DNA from: Sphingomonas sp. 7/4-4 | GTDB taxonomy: Bacteria > Pseudomonadota > Alphaproteobacteria > Sphingomonadales > Sphingomonadaceae | Length of the DNA: 64,000 nt | Direction of reading: 5' to 3' | NCBI RefSeq assembly: GCF_027941955.1 | Contig: NZ_CP115960.1 | Coordinates: 4,344,001-4,408,000 of the forward strand | Made by a program: the position numbers and the translations under genes | The notes under the pieces: model-generated | The model's database searches: none | What the model was told of the DNA's origin: nothing | The model's input: only the letters and a program-made list of their open reading frames with translations | In this document: one piece after another, positions 30,356 through 39,838 of the stretch | How positions within the stretch are numbered: position 1 is the first letter of the stretch | Layout of the letters: every line of letters starts with the position of its first letter

Positions 30356-31214
30356 CGGCGTGGATCGCGCGCCGGCTTCCGGCAGAGTCGGCGTCGTGCA
30401 GATTGCCTTTCGCCCCTATGGCGTTGAAGCATTCGAGGCATTCTTCGCTTCTTATCGTCGTCATTCGGCGGGACTCGACCACGATCTGATCATTGCTCTC
30501 AAGGGCTTCGAGACTCCGGCCCAGGCGGAGCCTTTCCTTGATCTGCTCAGTGGCGTGGATTTCACGCCTATATGGGTCCCCGATAGAGGCTATGACATCG
30601 GGACCTATTTTCACGTCGCGCGCGCACACTCGCGTCCCGTTTATTGTTTCCTCAATTCGAAGAGCGTGATCGTCGCCGATGGCTGGCTTGCCGCGCTGCA
30701 TGCCCATGCCATTCGCGACGAGATCGGTCTTGCAGGCGCGACTGCTTCGCTCGAAAGTCTGTACAGCGATCATCTCACTGCCTTGCAAGGCGAGATGGCT
30801 GGTCCCCGGTGGCGCGTGGCGATCCGGCGCTCCTGGCTCAATAGCCTTCGCCATCGCCTGCGTTACCCGCCCTTTCCGAACCCGCACCTGCGGACGAATG
30901 CATTCATGGTCCGCGAGGACGTCTGGCGGCGTGTGCGACGGGGAAGGATGATTTCCCGGCGTGACGCCTCTCAATTTGAGAACGGATGGCGCAGCATTAC
31001 CCGCCAGGTGACAGCAATGGGTCTGGACGTCGTGGTTGTCGGACGCGACGGCCGGGCTTACAAGCAACCCGAGTGGCCGATGAGCAACACCTTCTGGCAA
31101 GGTGAGCAGGAGAACTTGCTAGTTGCGGACAATCAGACAGAAAAATATGCCGTAGCGGATTTTCCCGGGCGGGCGGCGCTCAACGCATTGGCGTGGAACC
31201 ATCCTCCCAACTGA
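30342..31214 (+). CDS. Putative glycosyltransferase, RgpF-like
   Basis: 290 residues from the ATG at 30342, preceded by GGGAG about 9 bases upstream and overlapping the acetyltransferase end by 14 bases. VPDRGYDIGTYFH resembles the RGRDI element of rhamnan-synthesis F type proteins, and YCFLNSKSVIVADGWLAAL and HLRTNAFMVRED resemble GT-A donor and acceptor loops. I do not recognise a precise family. By location between the flippase operon and another glycosyltransferase, transfer of a sugar to the repeat unit is the most likely role. Confidence 0.55.
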   Translation: MQHGSGVDRAPASGRVGVVQIAFRPYGVEAFEAFFASYRRHSAGLDHDLIIALKGFETPAQAEPFLDLLSGVDFTPIWVPDRGYDIGTYFHVARAHSRPVYCFLNSKSVIVADGWLAALHAHAIRDEIGLAGATASLESLYSDHLTALQGEMAGPRWRVAIRRSWLNSLRHRLRYPPFPNPHLRTNAFMVREDVWRRVRRGRMISRRDASQFENGWRSITRQVTAMGLDVVVVGRDGRAYKQPEWPMSNTFWQGEQENLLVADNQTEKYAVADFPGRAALNALAWNHPPN

Positions 31215-31315
31215 GGGGGCGCTCAGCCGCTCCGAAGTCGCGGCACTTCTCGCAATTTGCCGGCCACGGGATTTCTTGCCCTTCTCACCGACCAACATCC
31301 ATTCGGAAGCGTCTT

Positions 31316-32452
31316 TTGATACATCCTGTCCTCAGCCTCATAGTCCCGACGCGCGAGCGCGCAATGACGCTTCGTTACGCACTTGCGACCGCGCTCGACC
31401 AGCACAGCCGCGACTATGAAATTGTCGTGAGCGACAACGCCAGTGAGGACGGCACCCGAGCGGTGGTGGAAGGGTTTGCCGACGATCGGATCGTCTACGT
31501 CCATACGGGCCGTCGCCTTTCGATGTGCGATAATTACGAGTTCGCGCTGAACCATGCGCGGGGCGAATATGTGATCATCATCGGGGACGACGACGCCGTG
31601 ATGCCGGGCGGACTGGATTTCCTGCTCTCGCGCCTTCGTCAGACGCGAGAGCCCATGATCTATATGTGGCCCCTCCATACCTATGACTGGCCGGGCGAGG
31701 GGCAGGCCGCGCGGATCGCGCATCTTGCCCCGCAGGGCGAAGAAACGACCCTGGACCTCAAGGCCATGGCGCGAAACGTGATGCAGCTTGGCGGATGGCG
31801 GTATTATCGTCTTCCCTCGCCTTATCATTGCGCGGTGCCGCGCAGCATCCTGACTGCCATCGCCGCGCGAACGGGGCGGGTGTTCCATTCCACCCAGCCC
31901 GATGTGTTCACGGCGATGGCGCTTCCGGTCTATGCTGATCGGGCAGTGAAACTGGAGCGCACAGTGACGCTCCATGGGCGCTCGCCCGCATCCAACGGTC
32001 GCGATTTCACGAAGCGCAAGGCGCGCGCGAACATCGACAAGTTCATCCGCGAATATGGCGACTACAAGTTCCACTCCAGCTTGTTCCCCGGAGTGGCGGC
32101 ATCGGCCAACATGATCCCGGATGCGATCCTACGAGCCAAGGATATGTTCCCCGAGCTCTATGGTGACATTCCATTCGATTACAGCGCCATGTGGGCCTAT
32201 GTGTGCCGGCACCGGTTCGCTTCGGCGACACAGGTGCTGCTCAATGCCAAGGCGATCAAACAGGCGCATCCAATGACGGTTACTCGCTTCCTGCGCTATG
32301 CGGCGGTGCATCAGATTGCCGGGATCCGGCGCCATGTGCTGGACGCCCTGGCGGCACTGCGCACGCCAGGACCGGCGCCCGAGACAATTGGCGATTTCGT
32401 GCGCTTGCTCGACCGCGAAGCCGGCCGCTCCATAGGGAACAAGACGCAATGA
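31316..32452 (+). CDS. Family 2 glycosyltransferase
   Basis: Chosen start is the TTG at 31316, preceded by GGAAG six bases away, which yields LSLIVPTRER close to the N-terminus as expected; the frame is open back to a GTG at 31193. GT-A marks are VVSDNASEDGT and IIIGDDDAV (DxD-like metal site). The C-terminal ~200 residues are helical and unassigned. About 378 residues. It follows the RgpF-like gene by about 100 bases and should add one residue of the repeat. Confidence 0.8.
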   Translation: MIHPVLSLIVPTRERAMTLRYALATALDQHSRDYEIVVSDNASEDGTRAVVEGFADDRIVYVHTGRRLSMCDNYEFALNHARGEYVIIIGDDDAVMPGGLDFLLSRLRQTREPMIYMWPLHTYDWPGEGQAARIAHLAPQGEETTLDLKAMARNVMQLGGWRYYRLPSPYHCAVPRSILTAIAARTGRVFHSTQPDVFTAMALPVYADRAVKLERTVTLHGRSPASNGRDFTKRKARANIDKFIREYGDYKFHSSLFPGVAASANMIPDAILRAKDMFPELYGDIPFDYSAMWAYVCRHRFASATQVLLNAKAIKQAHPMTVTRFLRYAAVHQIAGIRRHVLDALAALRTPGPAPETIGDFVRLLDREAGRSIGNKTQ

Positions 32453-32492
32453 TGGCTCTATTCCACGCGCGAATCACATAGGCTCAATCACC

Positions 32493-33878
32493 ATGCCCGA
32501 CCGCCGCGATGCGCGCCGCTTTTCGCCGCCAAGCGCCACCTTCATACTATTGCTTGCCCTGCTCGTGATCCTGCTGATCGCGGGGGGCCTCACGCGCGGA
32601 TGAGATCGGCCAGGCAGTGGTGCGCGGCGCGGCGACGAGCCTGGCGGCGCTGGCCCTCCTTCTGACGAGTCGGTTCAGGATCCGATCAGCTGAACCGGTT
32701 TTATACCTGATGGTTGCCACGGTAATAGTGGTCGCAATCCAGCTGATCCCGGTACCGCCTGGCCTGTGGCAGGCGCTGCCTGGCCGTGATGCCTTCGCGC
32801 AGGCTACCGGTGGCACGGCTGTGTGGCGTCCCGTGACTCTGGTGCCCTCGGCGACGATGAACGCGGCTGCTTCATTGCTGGTGCCGATGGCGGTGCTGCT
32901 GCTGGCGCTGGGCTTGAGCCCGGAAGAGCGGAACCGGCTGCCCGCGGTCATGCTCGCTCTTGTAGCGGCGTCGATGCTCATCGGACTGCTGCAAGTCTCG
33001 GGAACGGCTATCGATAATCCGTTCATCAACGATATCGCAGGTCAAGTCGCGGGAAGCTTCGCTAACCGGAACCACTTCGCGCTGTTTCTTGCGCTGGGAT
33101 GCGCCGTCGCGCCGGTCTGGGCTTTTTCGGACACGCACCGTGCAAAGTGGCGCGGTCCGCTCGCGCTGGCCCTGGCGATGCTCTTCCTGCTGATGATCCT
33201 GGCAAGTGGGTCGCGTACCGGCCTGTTGCTCGGTCCGCTCGGGCTCGGATTGGGGCTGGCGGTTTCCAATCATGCGATTCGCCGGGCCTTGATCCGCTTT
33301 CCGCGCTGGGTGCTCCCCGCAGTGGTTGTCGCGGTTCTGGCCGTGGGCCTGACGGCAGGGGTGCTGAGTGTGACGCTGGGCCGCGCCGTCGCAATCGATC
33401 GTGTGTTCACGAAAGCCATCGACAGCGACATGCGCACGCTGGGGCAGCCCGTGATCGTGGAGATGATCGAACATTACTTCCCCGTCGGTACGGGCTTCGG
33501 CAGCTTCGATTCATCGTTTCGGATGCACGAGCCGTACGCGCTGTTGAAGCCCACCTATTTCAACCACGCGCATAATGATTTCCTCGAAATCCCCTCGACG
33601 GCGGCCTGGCGGCCTCGCTACTTTTGATTGCCGCCGTCGGATGGTGGGTGCTGGCAAGCGTGCGCGTGTGGCGTCGCCAGAGGAGCCCTGAGGTGCTACT
33701 CGGCAGGCTCGGCTCGGCGATGCTGCTGTTGATCCTCCTGGCCAGCGCGGTGGATTACCCCGCCCGCACGCCGATGATCATGGCAACGATCGTGCTGTCG
33801 GCACTCTGGCTAAGCTGGGCGGCTTTCTCCGGGCGCGCACGCTTTACCGACATAGATGCAGCACCTATAGCTGCCTAA
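32493..33878 (+). CDS. O-antigen ligase/polymerase family membrane protein (two frameshifts)
   Basis: About 461 residues and 10-12 membrane spans. It starts at the ATG at 32493, shifts near 32597 (one base too many or two missing) into DEIGQAVVRGAATSL, and shifts again at the four-C run 33591-33594 into LDGGLAASLLLIAAVGWW. The periplasmic loop ends in FNHAHNDFLE, the hallmark of the Wzy_C/WaaL family, and GSFANRNHFA is also characteristic. It lies directly before wza and wzc, so polymerisation of the exported polysaccharide is more likely than ligation to lipid A core. Confidence 0.82.
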
Positions 33879-33909
33879 AATTCCGCTCAGGTTGGGACTT
33901 AAGGATCGC

Positions 33910-34619
33910 ATGCGCAAAATTTGTGCCACTGTTTGTTTGGCAATAGCCCTAGCCGGCTGCGCTGAGACCCCCGATTCAATCAAGCGCCAATCTGAAGGTC
34001 GTCAGGGACGCGGCGACGCTCCCCGCTCCCGACCGTACCGATCTGGTGGCAGCGGACAGGCCCGCGCTGATCGGTCCTCTCGACACGATTCAGGTCGATG
34101 TGTTCAACGTCCCCGAACTCAGCAGGGAGATGCAGGTTGATGCCAGTGGCCGTATTTCAATGCCCCTGGCAGGAACGATCGATGCGAGAGGCAAGACCTC
34201 GGCCGAACTGGCGAGCTCGATAGAGGACGCGTTGCGCGCGCACTATGTTCGTAATCCGGACGTCATCGTCAACATCAAGAGTTCGGTGAGCCAGGTGGTC
34301 ACGGTCGATGGACAGGTCGTGGAGCCGGGGCTCTATCCGGTGACCAATCAGATGACGCTGATGCGTGTGGTCGCCTCCGCAAAGGGATTGTCGGAGTTCG
34401 CGCGAGAAGACAACATCATAATCCTTCGGACGGTCGGCGGCAGGAAAATGGCGGGCGTGTACAATATGACCGCGATCTCGTCGCGGTACGTATGATGATC
34501 CTCCCGTCTACGCTAACGACGTGATCATAGTTGGCGATTCGCCGCGACGTAGAATGTTCCGCGATCTCGTCGCGCTTTCGCCGCTATTGGCGGCGCCACT
34601 TATCGCGATCCTACAGTAA
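33910..34619 (+). CDS. Outer-membrane polysaccharide export lipoprotein, Wza/GumB-like (two frameshifts)
   Basis: Start ATG after AAGGATCGC. The signal peptide ends at a lipobox LAGC (Cys17). The frame breaks at five C (33968-33972; one fewer restores it) and continues PIQSSANLKVVRD, then IGPLDTIQVDVFNVPELS, the poly_export domain, and VDGQVVEPGLYPVTNQMTLM, an SLBB-like beta-grasp domain. A second break near 34475-34485 leads to GTYDDPPVYANDVIIVGDS and the stop at 34617. About 235 residues, the short GumB type. It forms the outer-membrane exit together with the Wzc downstream. Confidence 0.85.
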
Positions 34620-34632
34620 GGCACGCATCTTC

Positions 34633-36863
34633 ATGAATCTCGTTACATCGAACTTGCGAAACGGCGGCGTTTTGAGCGGTGGGTCGTTGCCTCCGGAAAC
34701 CCGTATGCCTGATGAGGACCGCATTCCGGTCGTCACTCAGTACCTGCGCATCGCGATGCGCTGGCGCTATGTGATATTGGGTGCGATGGTCGCCTGCTTC
34801 TTGCTTGGGCTGGTCGTCACCTTCCTTATGACGCCCAAATATACCGCGGAAACGACGGTCGAAATTTCGCGAGAATCCGACAAGGTCACTGACTTTCAGG
34901 GCGTTCAGCGCGAAGCTAGCATCGCCGACCAGGAATTCTATCAGACGCAATACGGACTTCTGACGTCGCGATCTCTTTCCGAGCGGGTCGCGTCACAGTT
35001 GCGACTGGTCGACGATCCGAAATTCTTCGAGATGTTCGGAGTTTCCGAAAAGGCTCCGGCGTTCCAGCAGACCAATGGCCGGTATTCCGCGGCGGGCCGG
35101 GCGGAGCGTCAGCGCGTCGCAGGGGAAAGCTGCGCCTGCAGCTTCAGGTGGAGCCTACACGGCTGTCGCGCCTTGTCGATATCCGCTTCACCAGCCCCGA
35201 TCCGAGCTTTTCCGCAAAGGTCGCGAACGCCTGGGCAGAGAACTTCATTCAGACCAATCTCGAGAGAAAGGTGCAGGCGACCTCCTATGGCCGCAACTTG
35301 CTGCAGCAGCAGCTTGGACAGTTGAAGGAGCGCCTGGATGCGTCGCAGCGTCAGCTCGTCGCCTATGCTTCGGCCCAACGCATCATCAACCTGCCAGCCC
35401 AGTCCGGCGACGGTAAGACGACGTCCGAGCGTTCGATCGTTGCCGACGATCTCTCCGCTCTCAATACAGCGCTAAGCCAGGCGACGACGGATCGAATCCA
35501 GGCCGAGGCGCGCTATCAGCAGACGGGGCGCGCGGGCGCTTCGACCGAGGCGCTGCGCAATCAGGCTATCAACAGCCTGCGCCAGAAGCGTGCCGATTTG
35601 GCTGCTGAATATCAGCGGCTAATGACCCAGTTCGAGCCTGGCTATCCGGCGGCAAGGGCCATCCAGTCCCAGATCGACCAGATCGACCGCTCTATCGGGC
35701 GCGAAGAAGCGCGCGTTTCTGGTTCGCTTCAGGGAGACTATCGCGAAGCGCTGGAGCGCGAGCGCTCGCTGAAGACCAAGGTCGATCAGCTCAAGGAAAG
35801 TTACCTCGATCTCCGCCGCCGCAGCATCCAGTATAATATCTATCAGCAGGAGGTCGATACCAATCGAGCGCTGTATGATGGCGTGCTCCAGCGCTTCAAG
35901 GAAATCGGCGTCGCAGGCGGGGTCGGCATTAACAACATCTCGATCGTCGATCCGGCAGTCGCCCCCGGCCGCCCGTCCAGCCCGCGCCTGCTTATCAATC
36001 TCGCGGTCGCACTGTTGGCTGGGCTTGCACTCGGTGCTGGACTCGCTTTCGCGCTTGAGCAGATCGACGAGGCGATCGCGGACCCGGGCGAAGTGGAGCG
36101 CCGGCTTGGCCTGTCGCTTCTGGGCACGGTTCCGAAACTTGCCAGCGGCACGCCCAAGGAAGCGCTGCTCGATCGGAAGTCCGACATGGTCGATGCCTAT
36201 TTGGCGATACAGACCAATCTCGCCTTCACGACCGAACATGGCGTTCCCCGGTCAATCGCGGTTACGTCGACGCGACCTGCAGAAGGCAAGTCGACCACCG
36301 CGCTTGCTCTGGCAACAACACTCGCCAGGGCGCATCGCAAGGTGATCCTGGTCGATGGCGACATGCGTTCTCCGTCGGTCCACCACCTTGGCGGGGTCGG
36401 GCATGAGCGCGGTCTCAGCAATTTCCTGTCGGGGCAGGAGACTATCGACGCGCTCACCTTCCAGATGAGCGACCTCGGCTTTACCGCGATGTCGGCGGGT
36501 CCCATTCCCCCTAACGCGGCCGAATTGTTGACCGGCAACCGCCTCTCGATATTGATCGAGCTTCTGCTGCAAACCTATGACCATGTGGTAATCGACTCCC
36601 CGCCGGTGATGGGTTTGGCCGATGCGCCGCTAATTGCCAGCCGGGTGGAAGGCGTGATCTACGCCGTAGAGTCGCACGGCATTCGTTCCAGCATGGTGAA
36701 GACCGCGCTGAGAAGACTTGCCAGCGCCAATGTTCGGGTTTTCGGTGGCGTGCTAACCAAGTTTGAGGCCCGAAAGGCCCATTATGGCTACGGCTATGAG
36801 TACGGCTACGGCTATGGTCGCGACGATCTCGCCGAGTCCAAACGAAATCGGCATCAGGGATGA
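34633..36863 (+). CDS. Wzc/GumC-type chain-length determinant fused to BY-tyrosine kinase (one frameshift)
   Basis: About 743 residues after adding one G at 35122-35125. The N-terminus has a membrane span (VILGAMVACFLLGLVV), a periplasmic Wzz domain with long coiled coil (~residues 190-400), a second span (LAVALLAGLALGAGLAFAL), then a cytoplasmic BY-kinase with Walker A PAEGKSTTA, Walker A' VILVDGDMRSP and Walker B HVVIDSPP. The C-terminus carries a tyrosine cluster, HYGYGYEYGYGYG, the expected autophosphorylation tail that controls chain length and export. Classical sphingan loci split these functions between two proteins; here they are fused. ATGA overlap with the next gene. Confidence 0.9.
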
Positions 36864-38131
36864 GGGCGCTTCTCGACGATCTTCGTTTACGAGCGAAGAT
36901 CGAATGGGGTGGGCGTATCTTACTGGCGGCAGCGGTTGTCGCGATCGGCTATGGCGCCGTTACGCACTCCCGCGCCACGAGTCTGCCCGTTGGCCAAATC
37001 GAACGGGCACACGGGCTCGCCCCCAATGATGCTCGAATCACTGCCGAGCTCGCGCTGAAGCAGGTGCTGGCGGAGGCAGGATCTGCGGTCGGGGGCGTAC
37101 CCGATCGCGAAGCGCGTGCTCGCATCGCCGCGGCCGAAACACTCGCGCGTGGCGCTCTCGATAGCGACCCAATGGCGGTAGCCGCGGTGGACGCGCTCGG
37201 TATGAGCTCGGACCTTCTTGGGAACACCGCTGCGGCACGCCGATGGTTCACCTATTCGGACCGCTTGTCGCGGCGAGACCTGACGGCGAGGCTGTGGCTA
37301 ATCGAAGATGCTGTCGCGCGCGAGGACATCGTCGGCGCGTTGCACCATTATGATATCGCATTGCGGACAAAGGCCGGAGCACGCGACCTGCTGTATCCGG
37401 TGTTGACCCAGGCGAGCGTCGACCCCGCGATTACGCCGGAACTCGTCAAGGTTTTGAGCAAGAAGCCGCTCTGGAAAGACAGCTTTCTCGTAGTCGCCGC
37501 GGGAGGTACGCCGGATCCCGAAGCGACTTCCCGAATGTTTGTCAGCTTGCGTCGCTCGGGCGTCGATATTTCCTATTATGCATCGGCGATATTGGTCGAC
37601 AGTCTCCTTGCCGCAAAGAAGTTCGATTCTGCGTGGCGTTATTTTGTGACGCTTCAGCCCAAAGCCGACCGAAGGCGATCGCGCGATCCCGATTTCGCGA
37701 CAATACGCGACCGGCCATCGCAGCTCGACTGGGTTCCGACGAGCGGCAGCACGGGTCTCAGTGCATCACTGGCGAGCGGCGGCAAAAGCGGGCTGTTGGA
37801 CTTCTCCGCCCCTCCCGGCGTTGCCGGCGAATTGATCCGGCAGCTGCAGCTATTGCCGCCCGGCCGCTATGTGCTCGAAGGCCGGAGCACGGGCGTCGAT
37901 CAGCCTGAGCGCTCGCAGCCCTATTGGCTTCTTCGCTGCGGCACCGACGGGCGTGAGCTCGGTCGCGTTGTGATACCAAACTCCGCCAATAACGATGGTC
38001 GATTTTCTGGGAGCCTGGATGTTCCCCAGGATTGTCCCGCACAGCTGCTGGCGCTTATCGCGCGCGAATCGAGCGAAATCGCGGGCCTGTCCGGACAAAT
38101 CGAGCGGATGGAGCTCCGACCGGCGGGATGA
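36860..38131 (+). CDS. Membrane-anchored protein of unknown function coupled to wzc
   Basis: 423 residues, not recognised. A single N-terminal span (RILLAAAVVAIGYGAV, residues ~19-35) anchors a periplasmic part. Residues ~45-250 are Ala-rich and helical with TPR-like spacing (IERAHGLAPNDARI, TLARGALDSDPMAVAAVDALG). The last ~130 residues look like a beta-sandwich, with the segment PPGRYVLEGRSTG and two cysteines. It overlaps the wzc stop by four bases, so it is made with the export machine and may assist assembly or bind the polysaccharide; that is inference from position. Confidence 0.7.
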   Translation: MRALLDDLRLRAKIEWGGRILLAAAVVAIGYGAVTHSRATSLPVGQIERAHGLAPNDARITAELALKQVLAEAGSAVGGVPDREARARIAAAETLARGALDSDPMAVAAVDALGMSSDLLGNTAAARRWFTYSDRLSRRDLTARLWLIEDAVAREDIVGALHHYDIALRTKAGARDLLYPVLTQASVDPAITPELVKVLSKKPLWKDSFLVVAAGGTPDPEATSRMFVSLRRSGVDISYYASAILVDSLLAAKKFDSAWRYFVTLQPKADRRRSRDPDFATIRDRPSQLDWVPTSGSTGLSASLASGGKSGLLDFSAPPGVAGELIRQLQLLPPGRYVLEGRSTGVDQPERSQPYWLLRCGTDGRELGRVVIPNSANNDGRFSGSLDVPQDCPAQLLALIARESSEIAGLSGQIERMELRPAG

Positions 38132-38230
38132 CATTATTTTAGTGGTCGAAGCGGCGGGGGACAGCCTCATCGAGCGCGTCCAGGGTGGTTATGACAAAGC
38201 GGCCGCGGCGCATAAGCAAGCCTCAATCAA

Positions 38231-38259
38231 TTGGTCCAAACGCTCGCCAATGCTATAGC
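38231..38259 (+). promoter_or_regulatory. Sigma70-like promoter candidate
   Basis: TTGGTC and TATAGC separated by 17 bases, in the 223-base gap between the wzc-linked gene and the small secreted protein. The spacing is ideal and the boxes match consensus in four of six positions each. It would give a leader of about 90 bases before the GTG at 38355. Confidence 0.35.
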
Positions 38260-38354
38260 CGCATACTCGGTGGCACCCCTTTCGCTTGGACTGGGCGCTT
38301 TGGGAACGCTACAAGGCAATCAGCGAGCCAGCAAAGGCTCGCGCTCTGGATTAA

Positions 38355-38676
38355 GTGGAAGCCTCGTTGCGCAATCTGTTAGGCACTGCACTCACGGCGG
38401 CCATGCTAGCGGCGCCCGCTTCTGCTCAGACGGCGAGCTCGACGAGCAGCACGCAAACTGCCTATGGCGCTCGCATGACTCAACCCGAGGGGGTTGAGGT
38501 GAATAGCCGTCGCGTCAACAATCGAGATCAGAAACAGGATAAGCAGCCGCCTATCCACGCGGATCGAGCGGTATACCCCGGTGAAGGACCCCACTGCTTC
38601 GCTCCGTGCCCCCCAGGCCGCCGAACAAGCGCGCAGGGCCGTCGAGCAGCCCGTGGCGCAGGATAGCCCGGAATAA
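38355..38676 (+). CDS. Small secreted protein of unknown function (one frameshift)
   Basis: About 106 residues. A GTG (or the TTG four codons on, which has GGAAG five bases upstream) opens a signal peptide, LLGTALTAAMLAAPASAQ, followed by a Ser/Thr-rich stretch and EGVEVNSRRVN. The frame then needs one base fewer near 38520 to read IRNRISSRLSTRIERYTPV and end DPTASLRAPQAAEQARRAVEQ, with its stop at 38674. The continuation is Arg/Ala-rich, low in rare codons and in a sensible stop position, which is why I accept the shift. It ends the polysaccharide export operon; function unknown. Confidence 0.45.
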
Positions 38677-38720
38677 GCGTACGTCCGAGGCTACCTAACG
38701 ATTTACCACTTAATCCTGCC

Positions 38721-38821
38721 GGCTCCTCCCGTGGAGTTCGATCGAATGGCTGCTGCGAAAGCGGGAGTCCGGAACCGCGAGCGCTGTCCCTTGGCTCGGT
38801 CTCCGCTTTCGCAGAGGAGCC
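38721..38821. repeat. Nested inverted repeats
   Basis: A perfect 12-bp pair CTGCGAAAGCGG / CCGCTTTCGCAG (38753-38764 and 38803-38814) lies inside a perfect 8-bp pair GGCTCCTC / GAGGAGCC (38721-38728 and 38814-38821, sharing one base). It separates the plus-strand export genes from the convergent dioxygenase gene. No T tract follows on either strand, so a simple terminator is not obvious. It may be a bidirectional transcription barrier or a relic of a mobile element. Confidence 0.45.
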
Positions 38822-38828
38822 CGCGCCC

Positions 38829-39710
38829 CTAGCGCGCAAGCCCGATCACTGCGGTCGCGGCATAGCCGGCTGCGGCGCTGCCGCTGGTCGCCGGTGTCTG
38901 CTGGGCGATCTGCGCGTTCGAATTGTCGCCGAACACATTGTCACCGTTCAGCGATACCCCCGCGAGGTTGCGCAAGCTCGTGCTGTAGCCGGTGCCATTG
39001 TTATAGACGTCGCTGCACGCCGCCGCCGGCATCGCGAGCTGCGAAACCAGCGCCGCATAACGCCCGCTCGTCGCATTGCTCAGGCTCGAGAATATTTCGA
39101 AATGGATATGCGGCCAGCGCCCGGCATAGCAGCCGGGGAAGATCGTGGTGAAGGTTACCTGTCCGTTGGCATCGGTCACGCCGACGCCGCGAAGATAGCT
39201 CTCGTTCGGCAGGTCGTAGAGCGAGTATTTCCCGTCGCGGTCGCAGTGCCAGAGATACACGGCATAGCCCGCCAGCGGCGCGCAACTCGCATTGACGTTT
39301 ACCACCGTCAGCGTGAGCGTCAGCTGTACCCCGGCGGCGACCGTGGTCGAGGTGCCGATGAAGCTCGAGCGCAGGTCGCTGCGCACCACATTCGCGGCGG
39401 TGAGCGCGTTGGAGGTTAGCCCGGCGGATGTGTTGGTGCCGTCGGCGGGGTAGGGGCCGTTGGTCTCGCTCGGATCGGCGACGCAGCCCGCGGTGGCGGT
39501 CGCGCTCGGGGTCGGAGTCGTACTCGGTGACGGGGAGGGCGTCGGCGCGACGATCGTGCCTGTAGCCGAACCGCCGTCGCAGCCGGTCAGCAGAGCGCCC
39601 GCGCCCGCCCCGGCAAACCAGCGTAGTGCCCGGCGGCGGCTGGCGAGTGCGTTGATGGCCTCCAGGTCGTGAGTGAGGCCGAGATCGTGTTCGTGATGGT
39701 CGTGATGCAA
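38829..39710 (-). CDS. Intradiol ring-cleavage dioxygenase-like exported lipoprotein
   Basis: 293 residues. His-rich N-terminus, then a twin-arginine-like RRRALRWF and lipobox LLTGC, so it is probably exported and lipid-anchored, followed by a Pro/Ser/Thr linker. The catalytic domain shows ETNGPYPADG, VYLWHCDRDGKYSLYD and FPGCYAGRWPHIHFEIF; the Tyr/His set including HIH matches the non-haem Fe(III) ligands of protocatechuate 3,4-dioxygenase-type enzymes. An extracytoplasmic member probably acts on aromatic compounds outside the cytoplasm; substrate unknown. GGGAG seven bases before the ATG supports this start. Confidence 0.82.
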   Translation of the reverse strand: MHHDHHEHDLGLTHDLEAINALASRRRALRWFAGAGAGALLTGCDGGSATGTIVAPTPSPSPSTTPTPSATATAGCVADPSETNGPYPADGTNTSAGLTSNALTAANVVRSDLRSSFIGTSTTVAAGVQLTLTLTVVNVNASCAPLAGYAVYLWHCDRDGKYSLYDLPNESYLRGVGVTDANGQVTFTTIFPGCYAGRWPHIHFEIFSSLSNATSGRYAALVSQLAMPAAACSDVYNNGTGYSTSLRNLAGVSLNGDNVFGDNSNAQIAQQTPATSGSAAAGYAATAVIGLAR

Positions 39711-39838
39711 TGCGATACTCCCGCTGGTTGATCACAGGAGTGGCGGAGAAATCGCGTCGCTCAATTTCGCGGCATCGCGTGAATGTTTCAGCAGGTTGCA
39801 GCCCGCAATTCCTCCCCGCTTCGCGAGGGAGGACTGGT

